Assembly (NCBI RefSeq): GCF_003286085.1
Contig: NW_020825365.1
Span: 496,001 to 560,000 of the forward strand
Length of the DNA: 64,000 nucleotides
Direction of reading: 5' to 3'
Origin: Drosophila persimilis
Lineage: Eukaryota > Arthropoda > Insecta > Diptera > Drosophilidae
Both the position numbers and the translations under genes were made by a program. Shown here piece by piece: positions 14,199 to 24,899 of the stretch (position 1 is its first letter; the number at the start of each line of letters is the position of its first letter). The notes under the pieces were generated by a model. It searched no databases and was not told the DNA's origin. It saw nothing but the letters and a program-made list of their open reading frames with translations.

Positions 14199-14359
14199 CG
14201 TTGCGACACGTCGTGCGTTAAGGAACCCAAACCAGAGAGCGCATCGCATCTTCCACAGAGACAGAGCAAAGCGATACGAGTGAAGTGTGAAGCCCGAATT
14301 GGCAGATTATCTTTTTTTTTGAGTAGTCGATTAGTAGGAGTTTTGTGAAGTTATTCGAA

Positions 14360-17291
14360 ATGCTATCGATGCAAGAGTTAATAGAAGTGCGGATGCAGCA
14401 GCAGCTGGCCCACGAGATCTATCGCCAGCAGATAATGCAACGCATTCCAGGTAGGTGCAAGTGAAGATCGTGGATCAGTGGAGTTAATCAAATCCCGGCG
14501 GGAAATTAATGTTGGAGCGTCGAATATCATTTGATCTTCAGGCATCTCTCCTTAAGTTACCATAAATAATTAAATTTGTATGATCTTTTAAGACATGCCT
14601 TGCCTAATCGGCTATGACATAACTTCCCATGAGCTTTGCGCTCTATGGAAAAGCAAACGATGGCTTGTCAAACTAACGAACTAACCAAACAACTTCCACT
14701 TCTCTTCAACTTCTTTCAGATCCCTTTCCGGCGATGCTGCCTTTCAACATGCCCCAACCGCAAATCATGCTGCCCAACCGCCCCTCTCTGCCCGGTGTGG
14801 AGGCCAAACTGGAGAACAACGATCTGTGGCAACAGTTTCATAAAATCGGCACCGAAATGATCATTACAAAAAGCGGCAGGTATGTTTCCTCCCCTCTACT
14901 TTCCTTTTCCTATTCCCAAGAACTTCAAACTATCAGTCTACATACATTATCCTATCCTATGCAAATATAGAGCGGGGCGATCGAGAGCTCGAATTTTCCA
15001 CAAACTTGTAAAGTCAAGTGCGGCCTAGCCTATGTAAATATTTGCTGGAAACCCTGACCATGCCCATTGCCATGGGCATTCCATTCCATTCCCAGTCTCC
15101 GGCTGCGACTCCGTCCCTATCCCTGGCCTAATGTGGCGCCTGGCCATAATTCAGAACGCAGCAGGAGCTCGGATCGCATAGAGTGACAAGTGCAGCAGCG
15201 GCAACGGCAGCGGCAGAAGAAGAAGCCGACGAAGACGCCGCTCTGTCGCCGGTTCGCTCATAAAAATCTTTATTCTTTCGGCGTTGACAATCGGGTTTCG
15301 GTAACTCTGATCTACCTGCGCTTTTCACACTTTGTCCACAAAGGTCCAGCACTGTCCCATCCGTCTCCGTCACCGTCCCCGTCCCGTCCCATCTGCGCGT
15401 ACCCTATTATCTTGGGGTGGGCCACAACATACGAGTATTTCTGATATAGGATTTCGACTACCGAACCGAGAAAAATTTACATAAATATGAGCAGCGGATC
15501 GTCTTCGTGGATCTGGGCATGGCTCTATACGCAGTCACTTTCTCGGCTCATTAAATATGCATTGAGTGGCACATTCAGCGTTTTGGAAGCCGTTAAGTCG
15601 ACTTCAGATCTTTTCTAATTGCTTGGCGCCAAGCGGTGCTCCCGCTCCCGCTCCCGCACCCGCTCACGCTCCCGTTCCGCTGGTCTTTGGTCTTCCCCTC
15701 TTCATCCTCTATCGCCAAAGATTCTCCAAGGGAACACAATTAATCATGTGTCAGTGGCATTGTTTTGGGACCAGGGATATGTTTGCGTTCCGTTTTAGAT
15801 CGATACGTTGCGGAGACTCCCCGCTGCCCGTTCTGATTCCATAATTACACACTTGCTAGGCAGGGCCACAAATCAAAAATCAAGTAACATGGAGTTGGAA
15901 TAGATGCCCCGTGACGCCTCTTTTTGCGCTTGGGATAGCCCCGACGGCCCTGATTTATATGCAATTCGTGGCAATCCACTTAATCAAGGTCTATTCTTCG
16001 TTGCAGACGTATGTTCCCCTCGATGCGGGTCTCGTTGAGTGGACTCGAGGAGGAGGCCAGCTACTGCGTGCTCCTGGAGATGGTGCCCATTGGAGACTGC
16101 CGCTACAAGTTCTCCGGCTCCCAGTGGGTTCCGGCTGGAGGAGCCGAACCGCAGAGCCCCCAGCGAATGTATCTGCATCCGGACAGCCCGGCCACAGGCG
16201 CCCACTGGCAGTCGCAAGCCCTGCTCTTCAATAAAGTGAAGCTGACCAACAATACCCTGGACAGCAGCGGACATGTAAGCTAGAATATAACGAACCCTCA
16301 TGCTCTAGTGTATCTAATCATTGATCTCTCTCTTTCTCTTCCTCAGATTGTTTTGGCCAGCATGCATAAGTACCAGCCACGCCTCCACATCATTCGCAGC
16401 AGTGAGCTCACCCAACTCCCCTGGGCCCCGCAGCAGGCATTCATCTTCCCGGAGACGGAGTTCGTAGCAGTCACAGCCTATCAGGTGGGTAAACAGACAC
16501 AGAGACAGACACAGACCACGACCAATTCATTGAAGATTGACGGGATAAAGGCTCTGCGGGAGTCCCAGTCTAATTGCCACATTTGAAAAGTGTCGCCTCG
16601 GAAACTACTTGAGATTGTCTCCATTCACGACAATTCTAACAAGGATCCGTCTCGAACTTTTCAAGTGCTGCTTGGTCGACGCGACGGCTCACTCACACTC
16701 ACTGACGCCAGCTAGCTCGAATTTCCTGAATGTTTACTTACTTTTCCCATTTCTATTTTCCTAATACAGAACGATCGCATAACCAAGCTGAAGATCGACA
16801 ATAATCCCTTTGCCAAAGGATTTCGCGAGTCGGGACAGTCGCGGTGCAAGCGCAAGCTTAACAGCACCTCCCATTCCAGCCCGGAATCGGAGGATGACGG
16901 TTCCAGCGTTAGCAGCTGCGAATCGCCGCAATCGAAGCGCCAGCGCCTGGACTGTGAGCAGGACTCACAAGGAAGTCTATCACCAGTACCCTATTATCCG
17001 TCTTCAACTGTTGCTGAGGTTGCGGCTTCCCTTAGCCCCAGCCTCTCGCCCTATCATCGCCATCCACTCAGCTATGCCACGCCGAACTTTGCAGCTGCCT
17101 ATTTTTGTGGAGTTCCTCAAGTTCCACCGATGCCGCTGCCTTCTGCACTTTGTCAGGTGCCTACTCCAGTTCCGGTCAGCGCTTTGCAGCTATCGACATC
17201 CCCGGCAAGCTCAAGCATCACAAACACGCCACGCACAACGACCTCCACCAAACGGAACAGCTTCAGCATCTCTGCCATTTTGGCCTATTGA
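14360..17291 (+). CDS. Doc1: Dorsocross T-box transcription factor (Doc1-like), 5 exons
   Basis: A nuclear DNA-binding regulator; Dorsocross proteins act downstream of Dpp in amnioserosa and heart development. Exons are 14360-14450, 14720-14879, 16007-16274, 16347-16484 and 16770-17291, all with GT-AG borders and matching phases, giving 392 residues. The T-box spans about residues 61-240; it begins at [18 protein letters not shown] and ends with the hallmark [18 protein letters not shown]. The N-terminus ([20 protein letters not shown]) is a glutamine-rich helix. Residues 384-390 are FSISAIL, an eh1-type Groucho-binding motif, two residues before the stop. The start codon is the first ATG after the candidate initiator. 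D. melanogaster has three paralogues, Doc1-3. I chose Doc1 from the length and the closeness to arginine kinase, both recalled rather than checked. Confidence 0.88.
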
Positions 17292-17531
17292 AAAGAGGAA
17301 GGGAATGGATGCCAGCATTTGTTGTGATCTGTGAGAGCAGTGTGCATATTTTTTTTTTGTCCTTTTTTTTTATTAAAATTATTTTTAATAATTTTGGAAA
17401 TATAGTAATATTACAATTAATTAAGCAGAGCGCTAGCAACGAGGCCTTCGGCCTATACATATGTATGTATGTAAGATATACTAAGCTACAATCAAATAAT
17501 TTGTTAATTAGTTTTAATTGTATTTGGACAG

Positions 17532-17547
17532 AATAAACAAAAATAAA
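17532..17547 (+). terminator. Poly(A) signals of the Dorsocross gene
   Basis: Two AATAAA hexamers at 17532-17537 and 17542-17547, about 240 bp after the stop codon in AT-rich DNA. The 3' UTR is therefore probably about 260 bp. Confidence 0.6.
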
Positions 17548-17569
17548 TCAAATGAAAACTTAATGCATA

Positions 17570-19900
17570 ACTACAAATATAGACTGCGGGCAACGCAACC
17601 TTCAGCATTTCCGTTTTTACAGGTTTTGCTTATCGACGATGCCAGCCAAAAACTTGCCGAACAGACAGAGCTGAGACCGACCGCTTTGGCGAGCCCCAGT
17701 CCGAGTCTAAGACAAATTAATGTTCTCCATTATGGGGTGACCAGCCGTCGTCGATTCTCGATAGAGCCAAACGAATACACACACAGCTATCTAAGAAATA
17801 TCCAACTCCGGTAGTAGTTAAAACAATTCTTGAAAGATAAGGCATCCATTATGAGCAGCGATTTGACGGCTTTCAGGTTGTTTGGTCTTTGCCGGTCCTC
17901 CACTGACCACTGACCACGACCACCATCCCACGTTCCACTGTCTCACTTTTCCACTGTCCAGGGAGAAGAGGAGATGACGTAGAAGTGGCTCACTCTGGTG
18001 GCGGCTGCTCTGCTGCCGTCTTGTGAAATTTTCGTTTTATCGCACCTTTTATGGCCATTGGCCGAAGTTGGAGCTGGCTCCGAGTTTGATACGGAGGCTG
18101 AGGCCGGCCTTAACAGAGAGCCCGAGTAGAGGCTTTCGAGGCTTTGGTGTGGTCATTCCTTGTGTGCATTATCGTGTCAAATGCGACAAATCTGTCTGTG
18201 GGCCGGCGGCGGCTGCCTTTTAGCTTGCATAATTGAGCTGATAAGCGGCCAAGCATGTGTGCGGTCCGCTTTGAGCGTTTCCTAAACGGTGGCGCCAAAC
18301 ATTTCGTGTTTAATATTTTTAATTAAGTTTTTAAGTGCAGCCACCAGGCAGGCAACATTGGAAGAAAACTCGAAAGAAGAAGCTGAATTTCTAACTGGAA
18401 GACCCCACTCCCCAAGGCGGCTGGTTCAAAGGTTTTCAAAACGAATCCCATTCATAGAAAACTTTGCATAGATTATTAATAATCAATCCCAGCGCGAAAT
18501 AATTCACTGGCCACACGAAACCGAATCCCATTCCGACTCCGAGTTCAAAGTTGCTTTGACTAATTTGAAGTTAGTTTTATTTTAGCGTTTTTTTTTCTCC
18601 CCTTCGATTTGTTGTTGTCGCATAAATTTGAATTTCAAATGCTGAAACAATTAAATTATGGGATTTGCACGTTTTCACCAAAAACAAAAGCGGCTAAAGC
18701 ACACATAAAATGTTGGCGGCGACTGCGGCTGCGCCTCAGAAGTGTTTTTTAAATGTAAAGTTTCATTTCGTTGCTGGCTTCTATTCAAAAACGGTGGCAA
18801 AAAGCGTCAAAATTCGGAGATTATGAGATAAAAATGCTAATAATCTTCACCGCTCACGGTATTGCATTTCTAATTTGCGCTTGTTTTAATATAGTTAATG
18901 AATTTTTATGTGTAGGTTGGTCGCTGGTACATTCCAGATCCGGTTTTCGCTCGAAGCTGTTGATAATGATAATGAGGATAACGATGCTTTATTGGGAAGG
19001 TGTTGCCGTTTGGATTTGATTTTTATTTTATTTGCGCCACATGTGTGATTTCGTGTGCTGTTTGTTGTTGGCACATTTATTCTTCATTACTTCATTATTT
19101 GGTATTTAAGCTTTAAGCTATTAAAATTTTGTCGCATTCTGTTTTACGAGGCAACAGTCAGAAACATTTGATTAAATTGTGCGAACGAACAGTTAGGAGA
19201 AGCTACAAATATTTTAATAGCTACCAACAATTCTTTTTATAAATTGAATTTGATATTTTGGAGTTGCGCCAACACAGATGTGTGTGAAGCAACCAGTTAA
19301 AAAAATCTGCATAACAATCGATACAGGATATTTGTACGGTCACGAAATGACGTGGCCCAGATCGGTCCCCAAATAGCACAGAAACAAGATATAAGATATA
19401 ACATGACTCCAGAAAATATCCTTAGTCCTTGATCCTTGATAACGACGCCATAAAATTACGGGTTTTCTTCCGATTACAGGAAGCCGTCGAAGATGAAAGG
19501 AGAAAACAAGATTTAGCAATTTTATATGTATTAGGATAAATGTATACATATAGGGTATTTGTGGTGGATATGGATGTGTATAACGCCCAGAATGAAGCGT
19601 TTGCGACTTCATACAAATTGCCGAATCTGGATGAGATCGAATCATGTTTACAACCATAAAAAACAAATGAAATTCTACGTTACGCCTACCACTCGCTTAC
19701 ATATTCTCTCTCACTCTCTCTCACACACTATACATTAGTTCTTAGTTAAACATGAAATATCGTTAAAAAATAAAATATCGATTTTTGTAACGGAAACTTT
19801 TACGTGATTTTTTTTTTCAGCCAATGAAAATCGTCAAAATATTTATAAAAAACGGTGTGCGCTCTCTGGCGGAAGGGAGCGAGATAAGACGAGACGGCAG
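17570..19900. other. Intergenic DNA between Dorsocross and the first arginine kinase
   Basis: No coding exon was recognised. Open frames on both strands are short and unlike protein. A DRE-like TATCGAT lies at about 19776, and TATCGATC at about 19962, just upstream of the arginine kinase gene. Confidence 0.5.
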
Positions 19901-20043
19901 CAGTAGTGCAACACTATGCCGATAGAGCGCTTGAGTGCAGCAACAGTAGTTGGCGTTGCCATATCGATCAAATTCAGCTGTTCACATATAATTTAAATTT
20001 ATTTAATTTAATTCATTTCAAAATTCCAGTTAAATTTAAAATA

Positions 20044-21198
20044 ATGCTGCGACTACGACCATTTCGCCTAGAGACATTTAAAGTTTTTTGCCGACATGCG
20101 AGCAAGACAGGGGGAGGCAAGCCTGTAGACTCGAATGCATTGGCGCAGCTGGAAGAGGGCTACAAGAAACTGGTTGCCTCCAATTCCAAATCGTTGCTGA
20201 AAAAGCACCTTAAAAAAGATATCTTTGACAACTTGAAAAAGAAGACAACACCATCCTTCAATTCTTCGCTGCTGGACTGCATTCAATCTGGGCTGTGCAA
20301 CCACGACTCAGGCGTGGGAATCTACGCCCCCGACGCAGAGGCGTACAAAACGTTCGCCGATCTGTTCGATCCCATCATTGAGGACTACCATGGTGGCTTC
20401 AAGAAAACGGACAAGCACCCCGAGTCCTGCTTCGGACAGGGCAAGGATTTCGCTAATCTTGATCCCAACAACAAGTACATTGTGTCCACGCGTGTCCGAT
20501 GCGGACGTTCTGTGAAAAACTTCCCCTTCAATCCCTGCCTGAGCGAGTTTGAGTATGCGGAGCTGGAGTGCATGATATCCGGTGCTTTGAATACGATGAG
20601 CGGTCAATATAAAGGTGGCTACCTACCGCTCTGCGGTATGGAGAAATCCGTACAGCAGAAACTGATCGACGAGCACTTCCTGTTCAAGGAGGGCGACCGG
20701 TTCCTGGAGACGGCTGGTGCCTCGCGCTTTTGGCCCATCGGACGAGGCATTTACTTCAACGAGGCGCGCAATTTCCTAGTATGGGTTAACGAAGAGGACC
20801 ACATCCGCATCATCTCCATGGAGAAGGGCGGGGATTTGGGCAAGGTGTACGATCGCATGCTCGGCGGCGTCGAGGCCCTGGGCAAGTATCTGCAGTTCAG
20901 CCGCGACCAGCGTCTTGGCTATCTAACCTTCTGCCCTACAAATCTGGGCACAACAATCCGCGCGTCCGTTCACATCAAGCTGCCCAATCTGACGGCGAAT
21001 CCAGAGGAGATGCAAAAGCTGGCCACCAAATACAATCTGCAGGTGCGAGGCACTAGCGGCGAGCACACCGAGGCCAAGGGCGGGGTCCACGATATCTCCA
21101 ATAAACGACGGATGGGTCTCACCGAGTACGAGGCCGTCAAAGAGATGTACGATGGCATTCGCGCCCTGATCGATGCCGAGAACAAGGTGTGCAAGTAG
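20044..21198 (+). CDS. CG5144: Arginine kinase paralogue with predicted mitochondrial presequence (intronless)
   Basis: Transfers phosphate between ATP and arginine. It has 384 residues in one exon. The kinase part aligns throughout with the neighbouring Argk and keeps the guanidino-specificity loop ([11 protein letters not shown]), the [11 protein letters not shown] segment, the catalytic Cys in FCPTNLGTT, and the flexible loop before GEHTEA. The first 25 or so residues are extra: [20 protein letters not shown] has six Arg, one Lys and one acidic residue, typical of a mitochondrial targeting peptide. The start is the first ATG in frame; upstream in-frame codons lack ATG. The gene has no intron while Argk does, and it lies tail to tail with Argk. 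A retroposed or partly processed duplicate is one explanation. Position and sequence fit D. melanogaster CG5144, from memory. Confidence 0.9.
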   Translation: MLRLRPFRLETFKVFCRHASKTGGGKPVDSNALAQLEEGYKKLVASNSKSLLKKHLKKDIFDNLKKKTTPSFNSSLLDCIQSGLCNHDSGVGIYAPDAEAYKTFADLFDPIIEDYHGGFKKTDKHPESCFGQGKDFANLDPNNKYIVSTRVRCGRSVKNFPFNPCLSEFEYAELECMISGALNTMSGQYKGGYLPLCGMEKSVQQKLIDEHFLFKEGDRFLETAGASRFWPIGRGIYFNEARNFLVWVNEEDHIRIISMEKGGDLGKVYDRMLGGVEALGKYLQFSRDQRLGYLTFCPTNLGTTIRASVHIKLPNLTANPEEMQKLATKYNLQVRGTSGEHTEAKGGVHDISNKRRMGLTEYEAVKEMYDGIRALIDAENKVCK

Positions 21199-21243
21199 TA
21201 GCAGCCTACAGTCTACATCTTCGATTAGAATTTGGATACTGTA

Positions 21244-21249
21244 AATAAA
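21244..21249 (+). terminator. Poly(A) signal of the CG5144-like gene
   Basis: AATAAA 46 bp after the stop codon, the first in the 3' UTR. Confidence 0.65.
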
Positions 21250-21828
21250 TGCATTTAAAATGCCAAGAATACTTACACTTTTGAGTCATTTTATCGTCAG
21301 TCAAGACACTTAATGGTTGGTTTATTTTTTTTTTATTTTTTTAATAATTTTAATTCTTTTATAAACTTAAGACTTAAAATAAAAGTATTTAAAGTTTTTG
21401 TTTTTTTTTTTTGTTTGACACGAGTGTCAAAATGTTACACATTCTTTTGTTTTGAATTAAGCAAATGTTTTTTTCTTGTCAAATAGTTCTCCATTGTTGT
21501 TTCTGGTGTTGCTGTTGTTGTGGGTGGTAGTGTTGCAAGGACTGCATGTTGTTGTAGAACGGATCTCTCAAAGTATACGAAAATGCCGAAAGACGCCAGG
21601 ACTATGACAGACAGCTGCTCCACAATCACTACAAACTAGATTGATTGGCAGCTCGCACCGCCCAAAAGCGACAAGGCGGACGAGCTGAAGATTTCTACGT
21701 GTTTCTGTTGTTGTTCTTCTTGTTTTTTTGTTTGTTTTTATTGTTTCGTTCCCTGACTGGAGGCGAGGCGATGGTGTTGCACGTGCAGAGCCGGGGAGAA
21801 CGTTGCTTGGTGGTTTGCTGTTAACAAT
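21250..21828. other. Tail-to-tail 3' region of the two arginine kinase genes
   Basis: AT-rich spacer with long T runs. The minus strand carries AATAAA at 21742-21737 for Argk, with further possible signals nearer 21320. If Argk uses the distal signals, the two transcripts come within about 70 bp of each other or overlap. Confidence 0.55.
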
Positions 21829-22899
21829 TTACAAGCTCTTCTCAAGCTTGATCAGCTCGGTGATGCCATCGTACATCTCTTTGACGGCATCGTATTCGGT
21901 AAGACCCATGCGACGCTTGTTGGAGATGTCATATACACCGCCCTCTGCTTCGGTGTGCTCGCCACGTGTGCCGCGCACCTGAAGGTTGTACTTGGCGGCA
22001 ACTTCCTCGAGCTTGGCCTTGTTAGAGGCCAATTTAGGGACCTTGATGTGCACGGATGCACGGATGGTGGTGCCCAAGTTGGTGGGGCAGAAGGTCAAGA
22101 AACCAAGACGATCATCGTGGCTGAAGGGCACACGCTTCTCGATCTCGTTGACGGCAGTGACCAGGCGAGTGTAAATCTGGCCCAGATCACCACCCTGCTG
22201 CATGGAGATGATGCGGAGATGATCCTCCTCATTGCACCAGACCAGGAAGGTCTTGGCATCGTTGTGGTAGATGCCACGGCCGCTGGGCCAGTAACGGCAA
22301 GCGTTGGCAGCCTGGAGGAATCGATCGCCCTCCTTGAACAAGAAGTGATCATCGATGAGCTGCTGCTGCACGCCCTTCTCCATGCCAGTCAGGGGGTAGA
22401 ACTTGCCCTTCAGCTCACCATCCAGACCGGACAGGGTGGTGCTGACCTTGCCCTCCATCTCCTTGTACTGGGCCTCGGTCAAGCAGGGGTTGAAAGGATA
22501 ACCCTGCATGGAGCGACCGCAACGGACGCGAGTAGAGATCACATACTCGTTGGTTGGGTCCACGTTGCCGAAGCTCTTGACATCACCGAAGTTCGAGGCC
22601 GGGTGCTTGTCGGTCTTCTTGAAGCCACCATGGTAGTCCTCAATGATGGGATCGAACAGATCGGCGAAAACTGTGTACGACTCAGCATCGGGGGCATAGA
22701 TGCCGACGCCGGAGTCGTGGTTCTCCAGACCGGACTGGATCACATCCAGAAGAGTCGACTTGAAGGTGGGGGTCACCTTGTTCTTCAAGTTGTCGAAGAC
22801 CTCCTTGGTCAGGTACTTCTTCAACAGCGATTTCGAGTCGGAGGCGGCCAGCTTGGCAAAGCCCTCTTCCAGTTTAGCGAGAACAGCAGCGTCAACCAT
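21829..22899 (-). CDS. Argk: Arginine kinase, main coding exon (356-residue isoform)
   Basis: The main invertebrate phosphagen kinase, cytosolic and abundant in muscle and nerve. One exon codes for 356 residues from [14 protein letters not shown] to LIKLEKSL, the usual length of insect arginine kinase. It shows the N-terminal helical domain, the specificity loop [31 protein letters not shown], the catalytic Cys in FCPTNLGTT, and GEHTEAEGG. The exon starts at 22912 after the acceptor ...CACTTGCAG, leaving a 13-nt leader before the ATG. Those 13 nt stay in frame with the upstream exon at 23846-23731, so an N-terminally extended isoform is also encoded. The strong codon bias produces a 323-codon open frame on the opposite strand that is not a gene. 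Confidence 0.97.
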   Translation of the reverse strand: MVDAAVLAKLEEGFAKLAASDSKSLLKKYLTKEVFDNLKNKVTPTFKSTLLDVIQSGLENHDSGVGIYAPDAESYTVFADLFDPIIEDYHGGFKKTDKHPASNFGDVKSFGNVDPTNEYVISTRVRCGRSMQGYPFNPCLTEAQYKEMEGKVSTTLSGLDGELKGKFYPLTGMEKGVQQQLIDDHFLFKEGDRFLQAANACRYWPSGRGIYHNDAKTFLVWCNEEDHLRIISMQQGGDLGQIYTRLVTAVNEIEKRVPFSHDDRLGFLTFCPTNLGTTIRASVHIKVPKLASNKAKLEEVAAKYNLQVRGTRGEHTEAEGGVYDISNKRRMGLTEYDAVKEMYDGITELIKLEKSL

Positions 22900-23730
22900 G
22901 GTGTCTTGTTTGCTGCAAGTGGATAAAAAACACGGACACAGTTAGTTTAGGGCGTGGCAGTATATGGCACTAAATAATATGAGATTCCCATTAAGTTGTT
23001 ATTCCGTGTGTTTGTGGCGCCTAAAAGACGGCAACACGTCCCCGCATTTCCTCAATTCCTTTTTGTTTGTCCCCGCAATTAGTTTTGGGGTTATGGCCAT
23101 GTGCTCACTCTCGACTTTGTCCCGCCGGCACGCGACTGCCACACAATACACCATATACCCCTCACCTCTTACCGATTACCACCACCCATCCCATCACCCA
23201 TCACATCACCCCTGATCCATACGTACGCCCCTTGTGTACGATTGTACGGTTGCTGCCTTGTACACGGTGGTTGCTGTCTGCTCCTCTGTGTCGCCTCTTC
23301 TCTCTGGCGGGTGTCCTGCTTTTGGTGGTGGCTGACTAAAACATTTTTGCCGGCTGCCGCTGAATATGCAAACGACGGCACACTATATCAATGTACACGC
23401 CTCGGCTCTGACTCTGCCATGCGCACTACAGCAACATGGCGACGAACTGGCCCCCAGTCAGAGCCAGAGCCCGAACTAGAGGTTCAGCCAAAGTTCAGGG
23501 CAATAATAACTTTTGTATGGCATTTTATTTTTGGGGGCTTTTCACAGAAAACTTCACGCAGTCCCCCCGATACCTCCCCGTCCTGCGACGGGGACGACGA
23601 CACACACACATGACGTCAGATCCAGGGATACAGACACAATGCCCGCCCATCGTCTAGGACCTAGGCCAAAAGGGAAGCCCTAGGCCTAGCTCAAGACCAA
23701 GACCACTAGACCCTACTAGTATGTACACAC

Positions 23731-23846
23731 CCATCTTCTCCAGCAACAGCAGCAGCTGTGGCTGCGGTTCCATTGGGCTCTCCTCCGTTGGCTACATCGC
23801 CCTCGATCACCTTCTCCTTCTTATCCTTGGAGGCACACAGACCCAT
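23731..23846 (-). CDS. Argk: Argk alternative first coding exon with N-myristoylation signal
   Basis: Reads MGLCASKDKKEKVIEGDVAN and continues through an alanine-rich stretch to AGEDG. Its donor (GATGG|GTGTGT) is in phase 2. The next exon at 22912 begins C AAA CAA GAC ACC ATG, so the two join in frame as ...[13 protein letters not shown], adding 43 residues for a total of 399. Gly2 followed by a small, Ser/Lys-containing context fits N-myristoyltransferase substrates, and Cys4 could be palmitoylated. Membrane attachment of this isoform is inferred. Multiple Argk isoforms with different first exons are known in flies. Confidence 0.8.
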
Positions 23847-24870
23847 TTTTTAGTAGGTGTTTTTGTGTGTGTTGTAGATTGGTTGTAAAGTTTCAAAAAC
23901 GTTTAAAAATTTGGCGTTTGCTTGGTCACAAAGTTGGTGTTTTTGTTGGTGTGTATAAAAATTGGGGAGGATTCCCACTTAATCTTCTTTTTTTTATGCT
24001 TTTGCTTTTGCAGGTAAAATGAAATCACAATGTAGCTATAGCTCTACTATAGGATATAGATCTATAATCTCTCTATCTGTATCTTTATCTCCCTTCGGAT
24101 CACGCTTAAACCCACAGACAAAAAAAAGATACACAGACACGCCGCTTGACTTAATGTTTAATGGGTATTGCTTTTCGACTTTCAATGATTTTCGGTGTTT
24201 TTGGTGGTCTGCTTCGTTGGTATCAAAATAACGGACGCAACAATTTTAGAAATATTAATATTTTAGTTCGGTTTTTCGGATTTATTTCTTTTTTCTGCGA
24301 ACTCTCTTTCAGGCTTTCAGCTGCCGCGCCCAAAAGTATACTACACTAAACAAACACTACGCAACGTTTTCGAAGGGAGCAAAGGACTTGCTGACTGCTG
24401 CTTGGTTGGCTGACTACTACTGGTACTGGCATTGGTACAGAGCTGCTCTGCTCTGCTCTGCCACTGCTACTCTTTCGTGGGCTGTCTGCACAATGTTTAG
24501 CGCGCGCGTTTTGCTCGACAAACGAAAACGAGGGCTACAAGGACTACGAGAACTTGGATATGGACGAACGAACTCAATCGGCAAATCGAAAGGAACTGAG
24601 AGCTGACGCATCCATGGGCCCCGCACATAGCCGACAGTCGGCATTTGTAACACGAGAGGATTCAGCAGAGAGAAACAGCAACAGAGACAGAGAGAGCAAG
24701 AGAGCGAGCGCGAGGCATCGCTGTATTTGCTGAAAATTCTCAATTTCTTTATTTTAGCTGTGAGAGGGTTGGTCCGAGAGGTCGAGGGTTGCAGCAGCAG
24801 CAGCATTGCCTACCCGCAGGCGCCGGCCCAAACTGTTGCCGGATGAGCGGCTACATAATGCGGAAGGATA

Positions 24871-24878
24871 TATTTATA
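24871..24878 (-). promoter_or_regulatory. Candidate TATA box for an upstream Argk promoter
   Basis: TATAAATA on the minus strand, about 34 bp upstream of an initiator-like TCATCC (A at 24844), followed by a possible donor GCGG|GTAGGC at 24814/24813. This would give a short non-coding first exon for Argk, about 1 kb above the coding exons. No transcript evidence is available here. Confidence 0.35.
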
Positions 24879-24899
24879 TGATGCGTTGGGCGCACCCCA

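Noticed and set aside
19906-20043. Upstream extension of the CG5144-like reading frame
   Set aside because: It starts at a non-ATG codon; the first ATG in frame is 20044 and gives a sensible presequence.
21955-22926. 323-codon open frame on the plus strand opposite Argk
   Set aside because: It is the antisense of a strongly codon-biased arginine kinase exon; the minus-strand product is unmistakable.
24417-24806. 129-codon minus-strand frame upstream of Argk
   Set aside because: It lies in the likely promoter and leader region, is interrupted by an acceptor-like site and has no coherent composition.
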